Assembly: GCA_963747985.1 (NCBI GenBank)
Contig: CAVVHG010000006.1
Location: 558,001 to 622,000, forward strand
Direction of reading: 5' to 3'
Length of the DNA stretch: 64,000 nt
Origin: JACADW01 sp963747985
Lineage (GTDB): Bacteria; Acidobacteriota; UBA6911
A program made the translations under genes and the position numbers. The stretch's first letter is position 1. Each line of letters begins with the position of its first letter. Below are positions 18,121-25,052 of this stretch, one piece after another. The notes beneath the pieces are model-generated. The model was not told the origin of the DNA. It did not search any database and worked only from the letters and a program-made list of their open reading frames with translations.

Positions 18121-18861
18121 CTATTGCAGAAGGAACAGGCTCAGCTCACCGACCGCGAAGTACCGATGGGTCCTGGCGCGGATGAAGTTCTCCAGGATCT
18201 TCTGATATGTCTCCCGGGGCAGCCGCTTCCTGTACACCTTCAGTTCGCTTTTTGCCTCCTGTTCCCACTCAGCCAGTCTTCCCTCCGGTAGATACAGCCG
18301 CAACTCCGTCGCCAGGAGTTCGTCAAGGATGCCGAGATCGCGCTCCAGAGACTCCGCGTCAGGCTCAACGGCAACCTGCACTTCGGCCATGATTTCCACA
18401 AGGCGAGCCTTGACCCTCCGGACGGCCTCCAATGCAGGCTCGCGATCATGTAGTTTCTCCAGGAGGCTTTCAATTTCCTTCAATCTCGCGGCCAGGAATT
18501 GAACGACGGTTTCCTTGTCGGGTCCCTCGGCCTTCTTCTCCTCGTCCGCGGGCGGCGCAGCTGCGGGTTGCGGAGATTCATCGCTCCCCTCACCGACATG
18601 AGACTCGAGGTGAGCGGCAAATTCGGCCATAACGCTGTCGTGACAATAAAAGAGGGTGCTCAACCTCTCGCTGCTGCGGCGGGGCCGGCTCTGGTAGGTG
18701 TCCATTGCCTTGTCGATGCCCCTCAGAGCCACGTTTAGCGGTACCCCGGATTCACGCCAGGTTGCGATCAGGCTCCAGTCCAGGGGGGAGACGAACATGT
18801 GCTTCCCCCGCCGCCGCACGAAATGCTCTTCGATCTCGGTGAAGTAATTGTAGTAATTCAT
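18121..18861 (-). CDS. Conserved protein of unknown function coupled to coaX
   Basis: 246 residues, not assigned to a family with known function. The N-terminal 55 residues (YYNYFTEIEEHFVRRRGKH, SPLDWSLIATW, GVPLNVALRGIDKAMD) look like a compact helical, winged-helix-like module. Residues about 90-115 are a Pro/Glu/Lys linker. Residues 115-200 are strongly helical with heptad character (LAARLKEIESLLEKL). The C-terminal block has YLPEGRLAEWEQEAKSELK and FIRARTHRYFAVGELSLF. The start ATG overlaps the coaX stop as ATGA. There is no signal peptide or membrane segment, so it should be cytoplasmic. The N-terminal motif might recruit a partner; nothing shows a catalytic site. Confidence 0.7.
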   Translation of the reverse strand: MNYYNYFTEIEEHFVRRRGKHMFVSPLDWSLIATWRESGVPLNVALRGIDKAMDTYQSRPRRSSERLSTLFYCHDSVMAEFAAHLESHVGEGSDESPQPAAAPPADEEKKAEGPDKETVVQFLAARLKEIESLLEKLHDREPALEAVRRVKARLVEIMAEVQVAVEPDAESLERDLGILDELLATELRLYLPEGRLAEWEQEAKSELKVYRKRLPRETYQKILENFIRARTHRYFAVGELSLFLLQ

Positions 18862-19619
18862 TTCAGGCGGTCGTAAATGAGGCGCATTCCTTCGAGAGTG
18901 AGGTTGCGGTCGACGGAGTCGATCTCTTCGCAGGAGGGGGAAATCAATTCCGCCAGTCCACCCGTGGATACGACGTAGGCGTTTTCGAGTTCCTGCTTCA
19001 TCCTTCTCAGGATGCCGTCGACCAAACCAACGTAACCCCAGAAGAGCCCCGCCTGCATGCTGGCAACCGTCGAATCGCCGATGATCTTCTCAGGAGGCCG
19101 GATCTCAACCCTTGGAAGCCTGGCCGCCCGGAGGAAGAGCGCCTCAGCGGAGATTCCGATCCCGGGTGTGATCACGCCGCCCAGGTATTCGCCTGCTCCC
19201 GAGATGGCGTCGAATGTCGTGGCAGTCCCGAAGTCGACCACGATGACGGGGCCGCCGAAAGCCGTGAATGCCGCCACGGCGTTCACGATACGATCCGCGC
19301 CGACGTCGCCCGGAGGATTATAGCGGACCGGCATCCCCAGATTCATGGTCGGTTCTATGAACAGGGGTTGAACGCCGAAGTAGCGCAGGGCCATCTCTTC
19401 GAGTGCCGGCCGGGCAGGCGGAACCACCGAAGAGATCACGATGGCCGACACGGTTCCGTTCGCAATCTCCCCGAGGTTGAACAGGGTGCGGATGAGGATA
19501 CCCCACTCGTCTGCTGTTCTCTCCCGTTCCGTCGCAAGGCGCCAGTTGTGGGAAAGCTCCTCGTCGCGATAGAGGCCGAGGACCGTGTTCGTGTTGCCGA
19601 CGTCGATGACCATGAGCAT
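18858..19619 (-). CDS. coaX: Type III pantothenate kinase
   Basis: 253 residues from ATG 19619, which has GGAGGG seven bases upstream; a longer frame from 19655 lacks such a site. The phosphate-binding motif MLMVIDVGNTNTVLGLY, the GADRIVNAVAAF motif and the VVDFGTATTFDAI motif identify the ASKHA-fold CoaX kinase. It phosphorylates pantothenate in the first step of CoA synthesis, typically with high ATP Km and no CoA feedback. In many bacteria coaX follows birA; here the upstream region instead holds a REP-like pair, and the downstream gene is an unknown protein translated with it. Confidence 0.93.
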   Translation of the reverse strand: MLMVIDVGNTNTVLGLYRDEELSHNWRLATERERTADEWGILIRTLFNLGEIANGTVSAIVISSVVPPARPALEEMALRYFGVQPLFIEPTMNLGMPVRYNPPGDVGADRIVNAVAAFTAFGGPVIVVDFGTATTFDAISGAGEYLGGVITPGIGISAEALFLRAARLPRVEIRPPEKIIGDSTVASMQAGLFWGYVGLVDGILRRMKQELENAYVVSTGGLAELISPSCEEIDSVDRNLTLEGMRLIYDRLK

Positions 19620-19666
19620 GGCAATCCCTCCGATGAACCTCTCCAGAAACTCCACACCTTGTCAAT

Positions 19667-19778
19667 CGTGTGCCGCGGGCTTCAGCCCGCGGAGGGACAG
19701 TCGACGAAGAGCCTAGAGTCTGCACCGGTCGAGCGGGACCGACAGCAGGTCTCACGGGCTGAAGCCCGTGACACACCG
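19667..19778. repeat. BIME-like pair of inverted REP hairpins
   Basis: Two hairpins face each other. At 19673-19692: CCGCGGGC, loop TTCA, GCCCGCGG (eight pairs). At 19753-19770: CACGGGC, loop TGAA, GCCCGTG (seven pairs). The loops are reverse complements of each other and GTGT/ACAC flank the outside, so the unit is an inverted REP pair with about 60 bases between. Confidence 0.7.
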
Positions 19779-19894
19779 GACTCATGCTCACCTCTCCAGC
19801 AACTTCGCCGAGTTACTGGTTCGGGCAACCGCTCCGTTGTTCAGGGGCGGTGGCTCGCTGAATTCTAGCACCTCCCGTTTCCATCGCACCGGTC

Positions 19895-20980
19895 TCAGTG
19901 GATCATACGGGTCGCCATGAGTTGTTGAGGTTTCTTACCCGGAACCACCTCGAAGTCGATCCGGCCGATGATCCTGCCCTCCCCTGTTTCAACCTCCACT
20001 CGCCAGAAGCCCGGGGCCACAGCTCTCTTCATGCTGAAGCCGCGGTACCCCCCCTCGCGGCCGCCATGGATCTCGAACGCAACGCGCGCCCTTTGAACCC
20101 AGCCCTCCGATTGGCTATACATGCTCCATACATGGTTGACAGGCACGCGGATGCCCCGTGGTGCGAATATGGCAGTGTAGCAATAGACGGCATCGCCGGG
20201 CTGCAGATAGAAGGGGTCGTCCGAGTCTTTGGCAAAGAGCCCGTGCCTCGACGGCATGTACCGGACCTCGTAGCCGGATGCCGTTCTTCGGACACTGTGG
20301 TAGATGCCTGCGTTTTTGAGCGCGATCGGAACCGGTGGAATGAGGTTGGCGAAGTAGAAAAGGGTCACTGCCGCGTAGGTGCCCAGAATCGAGACTGACA
20401 CGGGCTTCATGCGCCGCAGAGCCCCGCCGGGAGCCCTTGACAGGCCCAGGCTGAAGACCAGAAACGCGGCGATCACGCTGATGACACCGGCGGTGAGGAA
20501 AACACGCGTCCCTACGTTGGCGAGCATGACCGGCAGGAAGAAGGAGAGGAAAGCGATCATGCAGAAAGTGAAGAGAATCGCCAGGAGTGTTGCATTGCCG
20601 AGCCTGTGGTGCAGGAACTCGTTGCCAACCAGGAGAATTACGAGCAGGAGGAAGAAGTACTGGGTTTGTGACCAGGAGGTGCTCTTGAAGTAAAACACCA
20701 CGCAGCTGGAAAAGAGCCCGCCGAGGAGGAACTGGATCGCCCACAAGAAGTGCGGTTCCAGCTTGCCGGCCCAGAGGGGGAGAGAGGCGCCTCCCTGCCG
20801 GCGCAGGACGACTACGATCATGATTCCCAGACCTGCGGTGTACCCGAGCAGGATCAGGTTATCCAGGAGGCTGTCAATACGAGTGAGGGTAAGGGAATCC
20901 CAGATGAACCCGGCCGAAAAGGTGACGACGGGCAGGAACCTCTCATACCGGAGGTACAGCCTGCGCAGGAAGGAGATCAC
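19895..20980 (-). CDS. DUF2914 domain membrane protein
   Basis: 361 residues from a GTG with AGGGGA seven bases upstream. Roughly residues 15-230 form about seven or eight transmembrane helices (VTFSAGFIWDSLTL, YFFLLLVILLVGNEFL, LLAILFTFCMIAFLSFFLPV). The C-terminal 120 residues are a soluble beta-rich DUF2914 domain ending WRVEVETGEGRIIGRIDFEVV. The LYHSVRR-like and VWSMYSQSEGWVQRARVAF stretches fit that domain. The cellular role is unknown. It lies downstream of purH with a gap of about 30 bases, so the two may be co-transcribed. Confidence 0.8.
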   Translation of the reverse strand: MISFLRRLYLRYERFLPVVTFSAGFIWDSLTLTRIDSLLDNLILLGYTAGLGIMIVVVLRRQGGASLPLWAGKLEPHFLWAIQFLLGGLFSSCVVFYFKSTSWSQTQYFFLLLVILLVGNEFLHHRLGNATLLAILFTFCMIAFLSFFLPVMLANVGTRVFLTAGVISVIAAFLVFSLGLSRAPGGALRRMKPVSVSILGTYAAVTLFYFANLIPPVPIALKNAGIYHSVRRTASGYEVRYMPSRHGLFAKDSDDPFYLQPGDAVYCYTAIFAPRGIRVPVNHVWSMYSQSEGWVQRARVAFEIHGGREGGYRGFSMKRAVAPGFWRVEVETGEGRIIGRIDFEVVPGKKPQQLMATRMIH

Positions 20981-21013
20981 GGATTTTCCCCTCCGTGACG
21001 CCTCGCCGACCGG

Positions 21014-22594
21014 TCAGTGTCTGAAATGGCGGATGCCGGTGAAAGCCATGGCAATGTCGTGGGCATCGGCAGCCTCGATCACCTCAGCGTCGCGTACCGA
21101 TCCTCCCGGCTGGATGACGGCCCGCACGCCATAGCCGGCGGCTGTGACGATGCCGTCAGGGAACGGGAAAAACGCGTCCGACGCCATCGCGCAGCCGGCG
21201 AGCGGGCTGCCGGCCCGTTGCGCGCCCCATCTGACCGAATCCACGCGGCTCATCTGCCCTGCGCCGATACCGAGCGTCTTGCGTGCATCCGCGAACACAA
21301 TGGCATTTGACTTGACGTGCTTCACGACGCGCCAGCCAAAGAGCATCGCCTCCAGTTCCTGCGCGGTCGGCGCCCGTTTCGTCACGACCTTGAGCTCTTC
21401 CGGCCGCAAATAGTAGACGTCCTTGTCCTGGACCAGGAAGCCGCCGTCGATCTCGCGATGCTTCAAGGAAGAGACTCGCTGCATCTGCAGCTTCAGGAGC
21501 CTCAGGTTCTTCTTCTGCTTCAGGATCACCAGGGCTTCCTCGGAGTAGTCGGGCGCGAGGACGACCTCCACGAAAGTGCCGGAAATCTCCGCCGCGGTTC
21601 CGGGATCCACCAGGCGATTGAGTGCCACGACCGATCCGAACGCCGACACCGGGTCGCACTCACGTGCCAGGACATAAGCCTCGCACAGCGTGTCCGCGTT
21701 GGCGACGCCGCTCGGGTTCGTGTGCTTGATGACCGCGGCCGCCGGCAGGTCGAACTCCAGGACCAGGTTCCAGGCGGCATCGGAGTCCAGGAGATTGTTG
21801 TAGCTCAGTTCCTTTCCATGCAGGACTTCCGCCCCTGCAACGCCGGTCCCCGGCAAACCGGCCGGATGGTAGAGAGCAGCCCGCTGGTGCGGGTTCTCTC
21901 CGTAGCGCAGGTCCTGCACCTTCTCCAGCGCCAGGACCTCGAGGCGCGGCAGTCCCGAGCCGTGTCTTACAACCCCACCCGTCGACCAGGTCCGGTCCGC
22001 GAGGTAGGCGGCAATCGCCGAGTCATAACTGGCCGTCGAGGCGAAGGCCTTCTGTGCCAGGATGAACCGGCTGGCCGGTCCGATGCTGCAGTCGTTGTTC
22101 TCGAGCTCCTTCATCACCCATCCGTAGTCGGACGGATCCGTGACGACCGCGACGAAGGCGTGGTTCTTGGCAGCCGAACGCACCATACTGGGGCCGCCTA
22201 TATCAATCTGTTCCACAACTTCCTCGAATGTCGACTCTTCCCGGGCGGCCACCTCGCGAAACGGATAGAGGTTGACGACCACCATGTCAATCGTTCCGAT
22301 CCCTTGCTGCTGCATCTGAGCCCGATGCGATTCCTTGTTGCGGATCCCCAGCAGGCCGCCATGAATCTTGGGATGGAGCGTCTTGACCCTGCCGTCCAGG
22401 ATTTCCGGAAATCCGGTGTAATCGGATACGTCGCGCACCGGGATTCCTGCGTTTCTCAAGTGGCTGGCCGTGCCGCCGGTCGAGAGCAATTCAACGCCCC
22501 GCCCGTGCAGGAATTGGGCGAAGGAAACAAGGCCTGTCTTGTCCGATACGCTGATCAGTGCGCGGCGAATGGTAATCAAGGCACCCTCCGTCAT
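21014..22594 (-). CDS. purH: Bifunctional AICAR formyltransferase/IMP cyclohydrolase
   Basis: 526 residues. The N-terminal MGS-like IMP cyclohydrolase domain (about 5-150: RALISVSDKTGLVSFAQFL, GGTASHLRNAGIPV) precedes the AICAR transformylase domain (VQDLRYGENPHQRAALY, AAAVIKHTNPSGVA, KSNAIVFADARKTLGIGAGQMSRVDSV). It catalyses the last two steps of de novo IMP synthesis. A TTG at 22579 has a perfect GGAGG five bases upstream and would begin MITIRRALISVSDK, closer to typical PurH starts than the ATG at 22594. The real start may therefore be the TTG. Confidence 0.95.
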   Translation of the reverse strand: MTEGALITIRRALISVSDKTGLVSFAQFLHGRGVELLSTGGTASHLRNAGIPVRDVSDYTGFPEILDGRVKTLHPKIHGGLLGIRNKESHRAQMQQQGIGTIDMVVVNLYPFREVAAREESTFEEVVEQIDIGGPSMVRSAAKNHAFVAVVTDPSDYGWVMKELENNDCSIGPASRFILAQKAFASTASYDSAIAAYLADRTWSTGGVVRHGSGLPRLEVLALEKVQDLRYGENPHQRAALYHPAGLPGTGVAGAEVLHGKELSYNNLLDSDAAWNLVLEFDLPAAAVIKHTNPSGVANADTLCEAYVLARECDPVSAFGSVVALNRLVDPGTAAEISGTFVEVVLAPDYSEEALVILKQKKNLRLLKLQMQRVSSLKHREIDGGFLVQDKDVYYLRPEELKVVTKRAPTAQELEAMLFGWRVVKHVKSNAIVFADARKTLGIGAGQMSRVDSVRWGAQRAGSPLAGCAMASDAFFPFPDGIVTAAGYGVRAVIQPGGSVRDAEVIEAADAHDIAMAFTGIRHFRH

Positions 22595-22731
22595 AGGTTA
22601 CCGCCCAGGAACGTGACGGATACTATACGAGCGCGCCGCCCCGACGAAAGTCATTTTTGCTTCAGGCAGCGCGAATTGTGAGGCCGCGCAGGCTGTACGT
22701 CAGGAATGGTTGCAGGACCGAGGCCGCATGA

Positions 22732-23319
22732 TCAGCCGGAAGTTTCGTTCCGGCTGCTGTCGGGCCTGGCCCTGAATCGGACGGCCGCATCCTCTACAGC
22801 CACCGTGAATGTCACGCGGCTGCATTCGTACTTGGCGCGAAGTTCCTGTGTCTGGTGGGAGATATACCTGGCGAAGCGGTCGTACGGCAACGCCGCTTCG
22901 GCAGGATTCCCCCGCTTCAGGGACAGCAAGGCCTGGTAGAGTTCTTTGACCCTCTCCGGCTCAGCTTCAGGATCGGATATAGACACCCGGTACTCGCGAG
23001 CAGGTGGCGCAGCAGAGGCGTCGGCCGCTTCATCCTGCTTTTCGCGCGGGCGGAAAAGGCCCGCCTTCCCGTCTTCACGGCCGAGGAGCGTCCGCCGCCA
23101 GAGGTCCTTGTAGATGTAGTACCGGGCGATGATCGTGTTATATCGGAATCGTTCCTGGAACGACATGTCGCTGGCCTCCCCGAGCTTCTTCAGAAGGCGC
23201 TCCAGCTTCATCTTGAGATCGTCGGGAGGTTTCTTGCGGTGCCCGTTGAAGAATATGTCGAACTCGACCTTGAGGCGCCTCAGCCAATCCTCCAGGTTTG
23301 TCAGATCCTCGTCGTACAT
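22732..23319 (-). CDS. Conserved cytoplasmic protein, possibly related to the MXAN_5187 C-terminal domain group
   Basis: 195 residues. The N-terminal half is helical and charged (NLEDWLRRLKVEFDIFFNGH, MKLERLLKKLGEASDMSFQERFRYNTIIARYYIYKDLWRR is one continuous helical region). A low-complexity linker rich in Ala/Asp/Glu occupies about 90-110. The C-terminal block (LPYDRFARYISHQTQELRAK, VTFTVAVEDAAVRFRAR) resembles the domain found in Myxococcus MXAN_5187-type proteins. No catalytic motif, signal or membrane segment is visible. GAGG lies just upstream of the start ATG. Confidence 0.6.
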   Translation of the reverse strand: MYDEDLTNLEDWLRRLKVEFDIFFNGHRKKPPDDLKMKLERLLKKLGEASDMSFQERFRYNTIIARYYIYKDLWRRTLLGREDGKAGLFRPREKQDEAADASAAPPAREYRVSISDPEAEPERVKELYQALLSLKRGNPAEAALPYDRFARYISHQTQELRAKYECSRVTFTVAVEDAAVRFRARPDSSRNETSG

Positions 23320-23521
23320 ACGGCCTCTTCCCTCAAGCTATATGACCGCCTGAGGCTTCCTCCGATCCACTTTTTTCACGCCGGGGCAGCAGTCGCCCCT
23401 CTCTTCCGGTGGCAGACCGGCAACTTCGAATCGCTCTCGGCGACGCCTCGCTCCATCGCCCGCGCCCGCCTGTATTCCGCGGGTTCGTTCCGATGATCCG
23501 GGCCTGCCCGAACAACTGCCG

Positions 23522-23530
23522 TGCTAGAAT
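23522..23530 (+). promoter_or_regulatory. Extended -10 element abutting selA (possible leaderless start)
   Basis: TG-C-TAGAAT at 23522-23530 matches an extended -10. Transcription would begin at about 23536-23537, the first base of the selA ATG, and no Shine-Dalgarno sequence is visible. No good -35 is present, as is usual for extended -10 promoters. Confidence 0.4.
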
Positions 23531-23536
23531 GCATCG

Positions 23537-24955
23537 ATGAGCCAGGAATCGCTGCAAGACAAGCTCCGCCGCATCCCGGGTGTGGATCAGCTTCTCCTTC
23601 ATCCCAAGGCAAACGCATGGGTCGGGCGAACCAGCCGCACATTTGTCGTGGGTGAAATCCAGCGACTGCTGGATGACGTCCGGGCGGCCATCCGTGCCGG
23701 GGATGAATCCCTGGGCAAGGCGGTGGCTGCAGAAGAACTCATCGCCATGCTCGAGGACAGGATCAAGCTGCGTCTCCGCCCCGTTCTGCAACCGGTCATC
23801 AATGCCACCGGCGTTGTTCTTCACACCAACCTCGGTCGAGCCCCTCTGTCGACGGCAGCCCAGCAGTGCTTATCGGCAGTTTCCGCCCGGTACACCAACC
23901 TGGAGTACGACCTGGCGACCGGGAAAAGGTCGCACCGTGACAAGGTGCTCGAGTCCGTTCTTCCCGAGGTCCTGGGGTGCGAGGCGGCTGCGGTAGTCAA
24001 TAACAATGCGGCCGCGGTATTCCTGATCCTGAACACTCTTGCCGCCGGCCGCGAGGTGGTCGTCTCCCGCGGCGAGCTGGTCGAGATCGGCGGGGCTTTC
24101 CGGATTCCCGACATCATGGCGCGCAGCGGCGCGATTCTCCGCGAAGTGGGAACGACGAACAAGACACGCGTCGAGGACTATGCTTCTGCCGTCGGGCCTG
24201 CCACCGCTCTCGTTCTCCGGATCCACCCCAGCAACTATCGCATCCGGGGTTTTACGCACAGGCCGGGGCTCGACGAACTGGTTCAGATGGCGCGGCACCA
24301 TCAGATCCCACTGGTAGAGGATGTCGGAAGCGGCTGCCTGCTCGATCTGCGCCCCTTCGGCATCGAAGGAGAACCGGTGGCACAGGACAGCCTTGCAGCA
24401 GGTGCGGACCTCGTCTGTTTCAGCGCAGACAAGCTGCTCGGTGGCCCCCAGGCCGGCATCATCGCGGGCGCCCGCCGGCTCGTTGAGCCGATCCGTAAGA
24501 ATCCGCTGATGAGGGCGTGCCGGGTGGAGAAGCTCATTTACGGTGCCCTGGAGGCGACGCTTGCCAGCTATCGCGCCGGCCGGGCACTCTCGGAGATTCC
24601 GGTGCTGCGGATGATTTCAGCGGGCGAGGGGGAACTGGAGGCCAGGGCAGCTGCGTTTCTCGAAAGACTGAGACCCCGCATGCCCTCCGACGCGCGGGCA
24701 ACCCTGGTAGAAGGGGCCTCGGTGGTAGGCGGAGGCTCGTGCCCTGAATCAGCGCTGCCGACGAGACTGATCGCGCTGGAGTCCGGCCGTAAGACCGCCC
24801 ACGATCTCGAAGCTATCCTGCGCTCGCAGGATCCCCCTGTGATCATTCGTATCGAGGACGACCGGGCCCTGGTCGACCTCCGCACGGTATTCCCCGACGA
24901 AGAAGACGCCCTGCTGACCGGCCTCTGTCTCGCTCTCAATGATCCGGACGAGTAA
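23537..24955 (+). CDS. selA: L-seryl-tRNA(Sec) selenium transferase
   Basis: 472 residues, the usual SelA length. The N-terminal domain (LRRIPGVDQLLLHP) and ATGVVLHTNLGRAPLS, GEVVVSRGELVEIGGAFRIP-like and FSADKLLGGPQAGII motifs are clear; K299 in SADK is the pyridoxal-phosphate lysine. SelA converts seryl-tRNA(Sec) to selenocysteinyl-tRNA(Sec). Its presence implies a selenocysteine system, yet selB, selD and tRNA(Sec) are not in the window. The gene starts directly behind an extended -10 box and converges on rnr across an inverted repeat. Confidence 0.94.
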   Translation: MSQESLQDKLRRIPGVDQLLLHPKANAWVGRTSRTFVVGEIQRLLDDVRAAIRAGDESLGKAVAAEELIAMLEDRIKLRLRPVLQPVINATGVVLHTNLGRAPLSTAAQQCLSAVSARYTNLEYDLATGKRSHRDKVLESVLPEVLGCEAAAVVNNNAAAVFLILNTLAAGREVVVSRGELVEIGGAFRIPDIMARSGAILREVGTTNKTRVEDYASAVGPATALVLRIHPSNYRIRGFTHRPGLDELVQMARHHQIPLVEDVGSGCLLDLRPFGIEGEPVAQDSLAAGADLVCFSADKLLGGPQAGIIAGARRLVEPIRKNPLMRACRVEKLIYGALEATLASYRAGRALSEIPVLRMISAGEGELEARAAAFLERLRPRMPSDARATLVEGASVVGGGSCPESALPTRLIALESGRKTAHDLEAILRSQDPPVIIRIEDDRALVDLRTVFPDEEDALLTGLCLALNDPDE

Positions 24956-24963
24956 GAAATCTG

Positions 24964-25049
24964 ACCGCAGAGGCGCAAAGAACGCAAAGGATGGCATTAT
25001 CTACTTTAGAACCAAATGTTTATCTCTGCGCACGCTGCGTCTTTGCGGT
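24964..25049. repeat. Inverted repeat of the ACCGCNNAGNCGCA family between selA and rnr
   Basis: Left arm 24964-24990 begins ACCGCAGAGGCGCAAAGAA. Right arm 25024-25049 ends GCGTCTTTGCGGT. The arms pair imperfectly over about 26 positions with a 33-base AT-richer loop. It lies exactly between the stops of two convergent genes, so it could end transcription from both sides. Same arm type as 7167-7260. Confidence 0.6.
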
Positions 25050-25052
25050 AAG

